Shown: positions 1-12,796 of the stretch, piece by piece | How the letters are laid out: every line of letters starts with the position of its first letter | Numbering within the stretch: the first letter of the stretch is position 1 | NCBI GenBank assembly: GCA_024734555.1 | Contig: JANPWX010000009.1 | Span: forward strand, 3,223,247 to 3,287,246 | Direction of reading: 5' to 3' | Source: Trochalopteron elliotii | Taxonomy: Eukaryota; Chordata; Aves; Passeriformes; Leiothrichidae | Length of the DNA stretch: 64,000 bases | Program-made: the position numbers and the translations under genes | The notes under the pieces: model-generated | What the model was told of the DNA's origin: nothing | The model's database searches: none | Seen by the model: only the letters and a program-made list of their open reading frames with translations

Positions 1-554
1 AGACGGACTCCTCAGGTTTTTCATGTTGCTTCTGAGATTAATTCCAGCATCCCAAGCTCTACCTACTGAAATTCAGGATTCCCTTTGGGGGCAGCTGGGA
101 GGGCAGGGTGTGAGCTTTTGTACTGCAAGTCACTGTGACCCTGGTTTTTCAAGCACCATAGCAAAAGCATCTTGTGTAAGGTATATTACAGTAACAAATT
201 ATGTGTAAAATGGTGGATGAGCAATGTCTTGTTTCTTTAGTCTGTGCATGAACATCTCCACAAAATATCTTTCCTTCTTTGTCCTCAGTATACCACTTAA
301 AATTTGCATCAGAGAGCATTATGCAAGGTTTGCATTAGGAAAGGTTGGATATTTCTTCCCCAGCTACCATCTGGGTAATCTGTCTGATCCTTCCCCAGAT
401 TCTAATTTATCAATGATAGATTATATGAATTCCAAGGCTAGGCAGTAGCAGAGGGAGGTTTAGGGGTGGGAAAAATTTAAACATTATTGCATGCTATACA
501 TAGACTGGGTTTTGTAATATCAGAGAGAGAAGCAGAGGAGATTCAGCCAGTTAA

Positions 555-625
555 CCTAATAGCACAGCTGGTAAAACACTAGGGGGTCTGGGTTAAAACC
601 TTAGCTAGGTCATTAGTTTCCATCT
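555..625 (+). repeat. tRNA-derived SINE head remnant (MIR/CORE-like)
   Basis: The stretch resembles the 5' tRNA-like head of an old amniote SINE. An A-box-like TAGCACAGCTGG lies at 560-571 and a B-box-like GGTTAAAACC at 591-600, followed by a short TTAGCTAGGTCATTAG segment like the start of a MIR core. The rest of the element has decayed or been deleted. It is not a tRNA gene, because no paired acceptor stem or anticodon arm can be drawn. The family assignment rests on remembered consensus only. Confidence 0.4.
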
Positions 626-1192
626 TCCCCAAAGCTATTCACATTGTGAAGAGAAGCAGTCAGACAAATAAACAGTGAGGAGACTGTAAGATAGATATTA
701 AAGCATAATAAGAAAATAATTTTAAAGAAAAATGAAACCAGTCCAGCACTTTTTCTTAAACAGAACATTGGTCTTTTTGTGGAAACGAGAAATACTGCAG
801 TGATCTTTGCAGGAAATCCTAATTTTGCTGTGGTGATATTTTCCTTTACTGCTGTTTCACATAAGCAAAGAAACATTCTTTGTTGAATGGGTGTGAAGAA
901 ATGTGGTGGTTGTACTGCAGATATTAGCAGATGCCATTGTGAAAATAAATTGTCCAATTACCAAAGGGAAGTCGTGTCACTGTTACTCTAGCCTAGAGAA
1001 CTTCAGATGGTTTTAGTGGTGCTCTGATGGACTTGGAGAAGCTGGCAAGGTTTATGTGGGTTTTTATGTGGGCTGAAAAAAAGAGCTCAGTGTGGAAACT
1101 TGATTATGTTTTTTCGTGGTTAATGGAGAAACGTTAGAAGAACTTCTAATTAGAAGAAGAGTTTATTAGAAGAAGAAGAGTTCTCAGAAGAA

Positions 1193-1275
1193 CTGAGAGA
1201 GTGAACGTCTGAGGAAGGAAAGTTTGCCAAAAACTGTATCATGTATGTGCAAGCATTTGCTCTTTTTTCTCAAAG
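1193..1275 (+). repeat. Copy 1 of a duplicated intronic block
   Basis: This block matches 2477-2582 in direct orientation. Shared segments in order are CTGAGAGAGTG, GTCTGAGGAAGGAA, TGCCAAAAACT, a CATG..TGTGCAA segment and TTTGCTCTTTTTTCTCAA. This copy lacks about 17 bases after the first segment and about 8 bases before the last one. The family is not recognised. Confidence 0.65.
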
Positions 1276-2476
1276 AACTTTCTCCTAAAAACATTTTGCG
1301 ACTTTTTTTTTTTTAATAGAATATGATTGGAGAAAGAAATAAGAAATTCTAAATGCTTTTTTTAACTTTTATAAAATATTATATCCGAAGATATTGTATT
1401 GGTGCAGTGCAGGTATTTTATTTAGTTGATTTATTATTTCTTTTATCTGGCTATTAACTGGACAGGAATATTGAGAATTAGTATTTGCATTGTCTAAATG
1501 AGATTGGCACTGCAAGCCACTCATGCTCACCAACCCAACATCCTGTGATGTGTGTTGCTAAGTCACATGCTTTGCATGTGCCAAACATAGGTCTAGCTGG
1601 GCATATGTTAATACAGTTGCTTTCTGGAAAATGAAAATAGGATCTGAGGTATCTTGAATGTAAAGAAATCTTGTGCCTGCTTACTCTAGATGCCAGCGTT
1701 TTTTTCTGCCACGTGATTTCACTTGTTTTATTTGGTTTATTTTCTGGTACATGGGTCAAACCTTCACCAGTTTCTTAATTGCTGTTATTTGTTTAGACCG
1801 GTATAACATTTTTGTCTGCTTAGATTTTTTGCAGTACCTAAATGTCTCTCACTGTGTCCTTTTCAGTGTTTATTTTAAGTAGCACCTTAGGGGGAGGTAC
1901 CTGGCCATTATTTGCCAGTGACAGTAAGTAGTTTATGGCCAGGTAGAGCTGGCCCCCCATAAGCAATGGTACAACAGTATTTTCTTAGCTCCTGCTGTCC
2001 ATAAGCCATGTCCATATCTCCAGGTTTGGCCACAGCATTTGAAGATGCTTGTTCAAGTACCATCTGCAGACAACCTGGTTGCATGTTTAGGGTTCTGGTA
2101 TCCCAGGCTTACATGAGCATAACCAACTCTTTCAATTACTAGAACACTTAATTAATGTGTGAGTTGTGTTCTGTTGGATGTTTCCTTGCAGTGCTCTGAG
2201 GTGCTGACTGTGGACATGTTTAGCTGGCAAAAAACCAACAGGTGATGGTTCACCAGTCCGAGGCCTTCCTGAGCTGTCCTTGGCATCTGAAACGGGTGGG
2301 CTGGGCAGAGTTTCAGTGTGACTGTGATGTTCCTCAGCATCCTGCCATGCTAACATGCCAAATCACAGAATAATGCTTTTCATTTGTTTAGCTTTACCCT
2401 GACATGTCTGTCTCAGTGTTGCTCATCCACAGACGAGCTAGATTTGGGAGTTCTGTTGTGTACTCTGGTGAAAATC

Positions 2477-2582
2477 CTGAGAGAGTGGATACAACCCAAA
2501 CTGCTGTCTGAGGAAGGAAGGTCTGCCAAAAACTTGTGTCATGGGTGTGCAAACAAAAAACATTTGCTCTTTTTTCTCAAGG
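2477..2582 (+). repeat. Copy 2 of a duplicated intronic block
   Basis: This is the longer partner of 1193-1275, about 1.3 kb downstream and in the same direction. It carries an extra stretch after CTGAGAGAGTG and an A-rich insertion (AACAAAAAAC) before the shared TTTGCTCTTTTTTCTCAA. It may be a local duplication or two insertions of an unrecognised short repeat. Confidence 0.65.
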
Positions 2583-5500
2583 GTACTGACCAGTGCCTTG
2601 CTAAAATACCAAGCACTGGAAATTTCTGTGTTTGTCCCCACACACAAGTTTTTCCTTTAGAGGTAGTGGAAAATGTCCCTTCACATACTTAATTCTTTTG
2701 AGCTGATTCATAAGTACAGGATTTTATATTATTTTTCTCTAATTAGTTGATGATCAGTGTATGCATCCAATCTGTTTCTACTTTTCTTACTTCATGATTT
2801 TCAGAGTAATAAGCCTATCTAGCTAGTAATAGCCCTTTCTTCAGCCTCTGCCCTTGAACAAGGGGAACTTCCTTGTTCTTTACTCAGAAAGGTTCCTCAG
2901 TTGTTTTGGTCCCAAGCTCTGTCATTAAGCATGCCACTCCAGAAAGAGCTGTAGCCCAGTGTATTTTATTTTTCTTGGGTAAGTTCATTTTTACAATATA
3001 CTGTTGCACATTGTACCTTTCCTCATTTTTTATTGATCAGATATGTAGGTTAATGATGATCTGCTATCACTGTAAACTCCAAAGTTTTTGTGAGCTTAAA
3101 ATGAGTAAGTGTTGCACATGTTTTCAGGTTTAATTCATTCATGAAAATCGATGGACTACTCCTGGCTAAATCAAAAGATCTCTCATTGACCGTGGTTTAA
3201 ATGTGTGCCAGTAGACAGTTGCTGTCCATCAGCTGATATGCAATAACCTGTTCCTTTGCAGTCACTTCCTTTCTCTTTGAGCTTCTGCTTTTCTGTAAGG
3301 TTTTTTCATATTCAAGCCAAGATTTTAAAATATCAAAAGAATTCATCTGAGATTTTATGGCAGCACCCAGCACATTCAGTGGGTGTTTTTCATGGGTAGT
3401 GCTAAGGTGATAGTATTCAAGAAATAGATGGGTTTGTATTGGTCAATGTACAAATGTAAGGAAGACAACCTTAGTGCATAATTTCTTGAAGCTTTAGTAA
3501 TTTACTGTTGTATATCTGTTTTCTGTATCCATATGCCTGAGGGAAAGACAAGGTTTTAAATGTTTTTAAAAAGGCATCGTAGGTGGTATTAGCTATATGA
3601 TGTGTATCACCAGGTGTTAATGCTCTTTAGAACACCAGAAGCTTCATTTTTGTCTTATCCTTCATCAGAGGAGCAGAAACACTTCTCTCATAAGCATTGC
3701 TTGTTTTATTTTTTCTCTGTATTTTGCTAAAAAGAAAGAAGAAAAATAAAACGCTACCTGAACATTTTTAAACACTCTTTGTGTGTTCAAGTTGAACATG
3801 CAAACATATTTTATTATTGTTATGGTCTGATAATTGTTAATAGTATGCTACTCTTCCACTGAGGAAAAAAAAAAAACAAACAAAAAAAAAACCCACAACA
3901 ACCACCTGCAAAGATGACGCTGCAATATTAAAATGGTTTTTAATACAGTCATTCTTCACGTGTGTAAATGTAGTATAAAAGCTAATGAAAAAGGAAGAGA
4001 ATGCATCTGGCAGGGTCACTTTATTCAGCTTCTTCTGAAATAGCTTAGTTTGCCAAAACCCACTCAAGTGTTTTTTCAATAAGTAATCTTTTGTTGTGAT
4101 GGCAAATAAAGCATCACCTCCACCTCTTTTTATCATTAATATTAAGGGAAGGGAGTAGATTTACTCACTGATGAGTATGTAGCCACTGCAATTTTTAAAG
4201 GCTTAATTCATAGCTGTTTCCTAGCAGTTTTAAAGACAAAACAACCCACCTTGTTGTCACGGGGCTTGACATGTCAGATGTAGTCTGGCTGTTAAATCAC
4301 TTCACTGCCATTACTCCAGTGCACCTCTAATGTAATCCTACTTCCATTCTTTACAGAAGAAAACTTTATCTTAGATCTAATTTTCTGGAAAGAAAATTTA
4401 TTTCTTTTTGTATCAGCTATAAGATGAAGTTGAACACTAGGGAAATTGTGTGTAAATAAGGAAACATGAATGTATGCCAGCTGCTCCCTTTCATTTCTGA
4501 TAAAGTTTTTAAAATTGATGTTGTTTTTTTCTTTATGATGCATGAATGTTAATGTGTTGACCGGGAACCCTTTTCTCTCTAAGACATCTGAGCTTTCTGC
4601 AAATATTTGAAACACTTCAAACTCATGCACTGATCTCTGGATGTTGACTGACTCTGGAGGTTGATGAGAATAGGCTCCTCTGTGTTGTAGTGGAATCCAG
4701 ATCACAGTGAGAACTGTTCTTTGCTATCCCACATCTCACCTGTAGCTGAAAGGACTCCTCTGCTCTCTGGCAGGAAATTAGAGCATGTCCTGTTTTAATG
4801 CCATGCTTCAGTTACAGACAGTAACAGAACATAGTGTATCACAGATACTCTTCCTGAATTTCAGGATGCCTTTTCCTTAATTCTTTATCTTCCTTCCAGA
4901 GAGGATAGCAAAGCCAGCCTTGATTTGAGAGGAATCCTACACCCTTTGAGATGAAGAAACTCATGCTTCATTGTCAAAAACAGTTAAGGAGTGTGTTCCT
5001 TTTTTGTTGTGTTAATCAACATCTTTATTAAACTAAGGCTAGAGCATGAGTTTGAGTAGTATCACACAGTTATCTCTGCTCTTGAGTTACTGGCATGCCC
5101 CCGGCTTGGTTTTGGACAATGCTCCCTGAGCCACAGCCCAGAGCATGGATAAGGCAGGACAAGGGACTGTGCACAGGAGTGATATAGATAAGATTGCCAG
5201 GACTGAGTGGGAAGGTTTATCTGGATGGACACAAGTATCCCACTCTCCTCCTGGCATGTTTTATTTATGACTGTGCAGTCCATTCCACAGTATCCGAAAT
5301 GAATGAGGAGGAGTTTACTGAAGAAGAGATCATTTGAGTAGAAACACTTATTTTTATTTATTACTTACTTACTACTCACTGCTCTGGTCCCTTGAGAAGC
5401 CTTTTTGACAACAGCAGAGCTGGTTAAAACTGATAATCTCCATGTTTTTCATTAGACATTAGTCCATGATGTTCGTTAGCTTCAACAACCAGCAGTCCCT

Positions 5501-7479
5501 CTGCATCACTACTGGAAATTCCTGTACCAGTAGCTGTTCAGTGTATCACCCTTCCTTGTGGTGTTAAGAAAAGTACTGCTTGCAATAATAGTGGGGCTGA
5601 AAAACCTTAATCACTAGAACACTGTTTGGAAAGCTACCTCATATAGATTTAATGCTGAACAGAAAACAACCCCCTCACTTCCATACTAGACACAGGAGTA
5701 ACTTTACTGTCTTTATAATAAAAATCTTAGTATGACCAGTACAAATTTTTTCATTCAAATGGATCCCACAAGAGTGATATGATATATGTGATGTGTGTCA
5801 GGAACATTGGCATTTATTTTGTACAGACATACATTAGGTTTCTAAATTACAGCACTGTTAGCAGAAGACATGGGCTTTGTAAGAGTCGAGCCCGGAGTGG
5901 AACAGTTTTCAAACAGTGTTTTAAAAATCAAGGGGTCTGTTTCAAAATAAAGCTAAATGGAGACAGTCATGCAAGTTTTCCTTTGCAGAAGTGTGGAGTT
6001 TTCCAGCCAGTACAGACCACTTTCCAATCTGCCATTTTGCACTCAGTTTTTTGCTGTGTCATGTGTCAATGTCTGTTACCTCCAGAGCAAGTGCCAGGCT
6101 CTGACTTTACAGTTCAAGTGTGATCAAGTTCCTTGTCTTGGGGCTTGCACAAAGATCAGGAAAAATTGATGCATATTCTGCCAAATCTTGCAGTTGGAGT
6201 TTTAGCACAATATGGGTTGAGCTGTTCATAGCACAAAAGAACTGGGCACAAGGGGTGCAAAGTCATCTCATCTTCTGCTTTTTCTCCTTACAACCTGCAC
6301 CTCAATGTTTTCAGTTATGAGTTTGATTTCATGTCTGGATATGGCTCAGAAAAAAATTACCTCTCTTCATTAATCAGGCATTGAGTGTCTGGGGTGGGGT
6401 GATGTTTGGTGCTAACTGGTGGGAGGACACCCCAGCTCTGTGGGAGAGTCATCCTTTTGTGCCACACACCGGGCTCACCCGGCACGGTGGCAGCACAGCC
6501 AGAGCTGGCCTGTGGCATGTGCGGGTTTTGCCTCGCAGGGAAATGGAAAGATGAAATTTAATATGCAAGCAGAACAAGAAAGAAAGCGGATTTCCTCCAG
6601 AAATAATAAAAAAACTATCTAAATTTTGCCAGCATGTCCTCTTCAACATACAAAGCAGCACTAAAACCTTTCTGGGTATAAAACATCAGAAAACCAGGAT
6701 CCCTACATAGACATTTCATGGGCAGGCTTGCAGGATTTTTCCCAGTTCATGAAAACTTTAAAACCCCCACACAAAACCCTCTTCTTCCTTAATAGGCTGA
6801 GTTCTGTTCCTTCATATGAAGCTTCTAAATTTGATACTGTTTCACTAGGTCTCTTGTGGTAACTTTTGAACCTTAAATTAAGTTGGGATTCATTAGTACA
6901 TTTACAAAAGGGAAAAAGGAGATAATGCAATGGAATGTGCAGGGGAAAGACTAGAAGAAGGACCTAGAGCACAATTACATAACAAAACAACTGTTACTTC
7001 TGGTTGATATCACTAGTCTTCACATAGAGGTATATTTTAGCTCTGGTGAGTTTGTTGAAGTGAGGCATTTTGGTAACAATGTATAATTTTGGAAGATGTG
7101 ATACTCCCACCATAAGTCATCAGGCAAATTTCCTAGTACTGCCAATTAGGTAATGTATATAATCGCCTTTAATTTTTTTTCCCTAAAAGTTATTTTAATT
7201 TTAAAATTAACTCCCATTTGTAACTAAGCAGGACTGCCCTGCCTTCAGTTACAAGTAGAGGTTTTCAAACCTTTTGCACAGGTTTTGGTGGTTGAGATAT
7301 CATTGCTGACTTGGAAATGTGTTTGGTTTTGTTTGTATGAACAGCAGTTTTCTGGATATTCTTAGTCTGAGATAACTGAAGAGGGTTGGTTTATCTTAAT
7401 ACCAAAGATTTTTTTAAAAATAAAATAAAAATAAAGAGCCTGAGTATTAATTTTTGCTTTGGTGCTTTTCTCACTTTAG

Positions 7480-7659
7480 GTTTTATGGCAGGCATACAGA
7501 GGAACCCCCAAATGTCACAGTATGGACCTCAACAAACTGGACCTTCCATGTCACCACACCCCTCACCTGGAGGTCAAGTGCATCCTGGAATTGGTAGCTT
7601 TCAGCAGAGTAATTCAAGTGGTACTTATGGCCCTCAGATGAGCCAGTATGGACCCCAAG
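7480..7659 (+). CDS. ARID1B: ARID1B visible exon 1: Q/G/P-rich pre-ARID region
   Basis: This 180-nt internal coding exon enters and leaves in phase 1, so it is symmetric. It encodes (G)[18 protein letters not shown], then a [14 protein letters not shown] stretch and [18 protein letters not shown]. This is the low-complexity region before the ARID domain and closely matches vertebrate ARID1B. The acceptor is TTTAG at 7479 and the donor is CAAG|GTAAAA. The final partial codon G joins GA of the next exon to give Gly-Asn-Tyr-Ser. Family knowledge: ARID1B is a large BAF-complex subunit, and this region is thought to be intrinsically disordered. The YGPQ motif occurs three times. A protein start here is not suggested: the upstream open frame simply runs through intron. 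Confidence 0.96.
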
Positions 7660-7694
7660 GTAAAATGTTTACTGGTAATAGATACAATGATTTT

Positions 7695-7738
7695 TATATA
7701 TATATATATTTTTTTTTTTACTATATATATATATATAT
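7695..7738. repeat. Two TA microsatellites split by a T run
   Basis: A TA repeat at about 7695-7709 is followed by a run of about eleven T and a second TA repeat at about 7722-7738. The two TA blocks can pair with each other or fold on themselves. They begin about 36 bases downstream of the exon 1 donor. Confidence 0.9.
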
Positions 7739-8660
7739 GTGTATCGTGTATGTGAGTAGGTATGTTAAAAACAACAAAAACACACACACAGCACTCTCTA
7801 AAAAAAATAAATATTAAAATCCTAAACAAATAAAGCTGTATCCAAAGGTGGAGCTGCACCCTGTGGAAGAAGCTGTTTATGTTATTAACATCTTTCTCTG
7901 TATAAAAATAGTGACCTTAAATTAGGCAAGGAAATTATGAATCTGTGGCATTGCCAGGTCTATTGTTTTGGAGCCCAAGCATGTCATCTCTGTGATGAGG
8001 CTGCATTTGAGCAAGCATGGAATAAGGGTCACAACACCAATCCCAAAACAGGACTTCTTTTCTTGGATGAAATCCCAAGGCCAACCTGAAATTGCATGGT
8101 GAACTTTGAGGGTAAAGTCTTCTAACAAGCATAATAATACAGTGGATACTGTGGAAATAGAATATTGAACTCTAATGCATATGGTTTGTGAATCTTAACT
8201 AACCCTTCATACTGAGTGAGACAGTTTCTTTTATTTTGCTTGTTTGACAGAATTGGTGGGGAAGTAAAACCAAAATAGAATACACAGTTTCTGCCCCTGG
8301 ACAACCTTGAATTTGTCTATTGTTTTGCCTTTAATGGATAACCTTTATAAAGTATGCATCTGTTTAGGGGTCTAATGAAGTTGAAGTCAAGCCATGCAAT
8401 GTATAAGGGTCAGTATTTTCTTTAGAGGTACTTAAAGAAGCTTTTCTGTTTCAGCACTTCCTACTGTTGCTTTCTTACTTAATAGCCTCAGAAAGGATTT
8501 GAATCAGCAATGGGAATTTCTGTGGGGCTCAGTGCCTCTTCCGTGCTAGTAAGGATGGTTATTTCAGTCTCCTGAGTTTCTGAGAACTAGTTCTGGTGTT
8601 TGTTTGCAAGGAGCTTTGCTGCCCTATGCAATGTTCCTTTCTGTTTCATCTCTGGGTAGC

Positions 8661-8935
8661 TTTTGGTTTAGTGTTCTGAGCACAGGGCTACAAGCCAAGA
8701 TTTCCCAGTTTCTAATTTTGGCTGTGCCTTTTACATCATCTTTCAACTTAGGCAAGTAGATTCATTTCTCTGCTTTGCTTCCCTTAACTATAAAATGGGG
8801 CTAGTAATGCCTTATAGCCATGTATGAAGATTAATTACCTAACTCCAGTTGACTGGTGCTTTCCTTTTATTTGGAAAGCATTTTGTGGCCATAAAATGCT
8901 GTCCGAGTGCGTATTTTTATCTGCACAGTGAGCAA
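8661..8935 (+). repeat. MIR-family (CORE-SINE) element, near full length
   Basis: The sequence follows the amniote MIR layout from head to tail. It has a tRNA-like head (GTGTTCTGAGCACAGGGCTA and CAGTTTCTAATTTTGGCTGT), a core with AACTTAGGCAAGTAG, CATTTCTCTGC and CTATAAAATGGGGCTAGTAA, then a tail with GGAAAGCATTTTGTGGCCAT and ATGCTGTCCGAGTGCG. Divergence from the remembered consensus is high, as expected for an element this old. MIR copies are rare in bird genomes but are known there. The limits are approximate. Confidence 0.65.
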
Positions 8936-11621
8936 CTAGCTTAACTGGTAAAAAATCCAGTGGATTTATGATGTGCTATCCTGACTTCCAGCTGTACTGC
9001 TGCTGCTGAGGTTCCGAACCATGGGAATAGTGGGTGTCAAGTGCAGTAAAACATTAGCCATCCACACTGATTGAATGGAAAGGTTTTTGTACTAAATCAA
9101 TGCATTTAAGTAACACGCCAAATACTACTTTCTTTTTTTGCTTGAGTTCAGCAGTTCTTTTCCTCCCTCTGTAGATGAAAGTGCCTATGTAATGATTTTA
9201 TGGGTCATGGTCAGGAAGAAACCGCTATTAAAAAGTGAACTTGAGGGACAGGAAGAAAATGAGCATCATTGTCATTAACAGGCTATTTCAGAAGAGTTTG
9301 GTGAATAGTGTGATGGATGAAAACCATGTTCTTCTGCCAGTGCTTGGAAAGTACCAGTGATTCTGTGCACTGGTCATCATAAAATTAGGGCCTTGCAGAC
9401 TGTCAGCTGTATAGGTAACAATTAGACCAGAAGAATACTACATTTTCACCAGGTTGATCTAACCATTAATAAAATCCAGGGATGAAGATAGTGATATTTC
9501 CAAGTTATGTGTTTACCTGGACTTAAGGTTTTAATAACGTTCTTCCATTTTAAATGAAAGTAATCCATAATTGCAACTCTTAACGTACGCTATTACAAAG
9601 CATGATCATATGCCAGCGGTGATGAATATATAATAATGTTATCCCATTTGCCTTTTTCTGCCAAAATGGGAAATATATTAAAAATTGCCTGGGTTGAAAC
9701 CAAGTTCTTAAATTATTAAACTCAAGTAATTCTCATGGATCTGATTTGTTTTCCGTGTTTTGTTCACATAGGCCTTCTTCCAGAGTATTGTTAAGTTTAG
9801 GCTGGGTTTGACAGGACTACATGTATTTTCTTATATTCATCAAAGCATCCTGGACACTAAGCTTTTGATCCAGCTTTGAATACTGGATTTCACTATGTAC
9901 TGTCCTAAAAACAATTGCTCAAGGCTAGTGTCCTCTGTGCAATGGAATTGCTCACCATAGTAAAGACTGCACCATTAAGTTTGGACTGGAAGTAGCCCCC
10001 AGTTCATGAGAGCAGAATGATCCATTTCATGCCTATGGTTGATTTATTTGATTTTCATGTGTTTACATGACACTTAGAACTATAATAAGAGCAAAATATA
10101 TTTTCCCAGGAAGCAGTTCTGTACTGGGTCCTAGTCCAATTCTGTGAAACCATTTCCTACAAAAATAATAAGTGGCTTTGGCTCCACACTTCAGTGTGTC
10201 TGGGATACAACACAGGAGCCTGCAGTACAGAAGATTAATTTTAATTTTTTATTAAATCCCATCATTTTCCTGTCCCCAAGAATTTAAAAAAAATAATAAT
10301 AAAAAAAAAAGCAGAGTGAGAATGGAAGTTATTACTGAAAGAATCTCTTCAGTTTGTATTTGGACAACATCTAGCTCGGGGGCTAATGAGGCTCTGGTCT
10401 ATGACCTGAGCATCAGACTGCTGCCACAGCAAAATGTCCCTTAAATGCACTCTGGAGAGCAGTCAGATGCCATAGTCAGTTGGATCTTTTAAGAGTGGGG
10501 TGGAGAAAAGCTTTCTGTGAATCAGTAAAATGTCTCAGAAATGCATCCTGTCTTCCTAAATTTTTCTACTAAAGCTGTTCTGTTGGGGTATAACAAAGAG
10601 AAAAATCACTACTGAATTTGTTTGAATCACAACCCAGAGCTTCACTGTAAGTTAAACTCCCTTTTGCTTGTGATAAAATATTATGAATTGAGTGTTTGTG
10701 CTTTTAATGTTGGACTCATTTCACAAAAGCACTTTGCTGTCTAGTTCCCACTGATTTTAATCCTAGATTTTAATGAAAATGGTAGCATCTTAAGGATGAG
10801 ATGCCCTGCGTGTCTTGAGAGTTTGGACCTCTGAATCCAGACCCACAAATGCAAAAGTCTGTGGAGCTAAGACTTAAATATCAACTGTATCTTACTGAAG
10901 TCCCCCAGGTAAAATAATTCAGAGGAATTCAGAATAGCACATGTAAATTGTCTGCAGAAGAACATCTTGATGGTTAAGTGCACACGTAAAAAATTCTAGA
11001 GCTATTCTAGGATGCTGTTAATACAGTGAATCTGATTTATGTCTCTAAAGCAGAGAGCAAAACTAGCAGGTAGTTCTCAAATTTCCCTCTTTTCAGTTTG
11101 CCTAGAAATGGCAAGATCTCAGAGTACTTTGTTCAGCAAACCTGAACAAAGTGGACCAGAGTTTCAGCAGTAAGTATGAACATCTGTCTTTGGCAGGTTG
11201 TTAGTCAGCTTTTTTATACTTTATCTTCATTACACTTTTTTTTTTCCTCCTGATTCCTGTTACAGCATTGTTTTTTCTCATCCATTAGAGATGTTGTCTC
11301 TCTGGGTACAATTCTACTCTGCCAAGGGGGAGCTGGAATCAAAAATCCCTCAGATATGGAGGGGAGGAGTTGTTCAGTAGTACTGTGCAGCCACTGTTGC
11401 CAGGCTTGTACCCACTTGAAAAGTGTGGGCTCTTGAACTTGGCTGCCTGACACGTCCAGCTGATGTGGGCTGGCCTAGCATCTGCTGCATTCATTGTGTT
11501 TAATGCTGCATCCATCTGTTTTCTGTCAAAGCCACTGCCAACAAATTACTAATCTATTAGAGAAACATGGAAATAAGATTGCACTCCTCATTCCTGGCAA
11601 TTCCTCTTGTATTTTGTTTGG

Positions 11622-11679
11622 CTTTTTCTTTTTTTTTTCCTTTTATTTTCTTTTTCTTTTCTTTTCTTTTTTTTTTTTT
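11622..11679 (+). repeat. Polypyrimidine (T/C) tract
   Basis: An almost pure T/C run of about 58 bases, made mostly of TTTTC units. Such tracts are polymorphic and can bind PTB-type proteins in transcripts. No nearby exon suggests a splicing role, and it is 2.4 kb from the next acceptor. Confidence 0.85.
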
Positions 11680-12774
11680 GTGGCCTGGGAAAGGTATAAG
11701 AATAGCTAATACTTGAGGTATTGAGGAAATGCTTAGGGGAAAAAACATGGAAAAAAACACTGAAACTTGTTTTCCTTACTAAAAAGATCTGACTTCCCTG
11801 TGCTCTTGGATGTGTATCCCTGGAGATGAATGATTAGGAGCTATTTTAACTGAGCCACATATTTTTATGGAGAAGATTTCATTGTTTTTTTTTCTGTGTT
11901 GTGTGTATGCTGGAAAAGCCAAAGCACAAAAGATTACTTTTTCTGTCCCAATTAAAAATAGCATCAAAACAGCAGTTGTGTTTTAGCATTGGTGTTTGCT
12001 CCTCCACGCATGCTGCTGAATATACTTTGTAGACCCTAAATGACAAAATGAATTGGCTTTATGTAAATTGGACTGACAGTAGCTCCCAGTGATCATGGAT
12101 ATCAGGTCTGCTGGTCTAGAGAGAGAATTTGCTTCACTTAGGGAGGTAGTGTTACTAATAGCATGTACATAATACATGTTAACTGCTGTGCATAATCTTT
12201 GGGTGCACATATACACCATCGCGCTGTATTACGTTTTTCTTGCCCAAAGCAGCTGGAAATCCAGAGCAACATCCACATTGTGTGCTGTTGCCTGTAACAC
12301 ATAGCACAGCAGTGTAAAACTAGTGAACCCTTCAATCTGTAGTCACGCTGGATCAGATGCATGGCTTGAGCTGGTCTCAGCAACCAAAATTCTGACTGGG
12401 GGCAATGGTTCACTGAAAAGAGAATGTTCAACTGCCAGCAGCCAAGCCTAGAGGAGGAGAAAAAGTGACAGGGCAGTCTTAAGCCAGCATAAAGCTGAAT
12501 CTGGAGCCTTCCATCTCTATTAAACCACATATTGGGGATTCTTCTGTGAGGACTCCCAGGCAGAAACTTGGATTTTAAAGCAGATGAGAATGGTTGATTC
12601 ATTTCCTTGGGAAGCGAAGGTCTCATACGTTCTCACCAAGGGGATCTTGTAGTAGAGTGAGTCAGTTCCAGAGTGGAGAGGAGAAGATTAGCGAAAGCAC
12701 AGCAGCAGGAGCATATGAATTAATTATGTGTGCATTCAAATGATGGATGAATATGTTTATTTTAAATACAAACG

Positions 12775-12796
12775 GGAGTTGGATGCCACCAACTCC
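12775..12796. repeat. Short perfect inverted repeat
   Basis: GGAGTTGG, a six-base loop ATGCCA and CCAACTCC form a perfect 8-bp stem. No function is assigned; an arm of this length can occur by chance in an intron of this size. Confidence 0.6.

Larger units (their letters stand above)
1..7479 (+). other. ARID1B: Intron upstream of visible exon 1 (partial)
   Basis: Intronic sequence of ARID1B; its 5' end lies outside the window. No reading frame here resembles ARID1B or another known protein, and the open frames are short and of low quality. It holds a likely tRNA-headed SINE remnant near 555-625, a GAA-rich purine stretch near 1131-1200, a pair of related blocks at 1193-1275 and 2477-2582, and an A-rich run near 3863-3891. 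It ends in a pyrimidine-rich acceptor (TTTTCTCACTTTAG) at 7479. The earlier ARID1B exons, including the large GC-rich first exon known in vertebrates, are not seen. Confidence 0.8.

Noticed and set aside
555..625. Possible tRNA gene
   Set aside because: Only A-box-like and B-box-like motifs are present. No acceptor stem or anticodon arm pairs, so it is read as a SINE head.
4292..4705. 137-codon - strand open frame
   Set aside because: No recognisable domain and no homologue I know of; intronic chance frame.
7386..7817. A translation start (ATG at 7386) upstream of visible exon 1
   Set aside because: The frame runs through low-complexity intron into a consensus acceptor at 7479. The homologous residues begin exactly after that acceptor, so this is not a start.
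12138..12626. The longest open frame of the window (162 codons, - strand)
   Set aside because: No recognisable domain, irregular composition rich in Cys, His and Trp, inside an intron, with no splice or promoter context. An open frame of this length is expected by chance in 64 kb.
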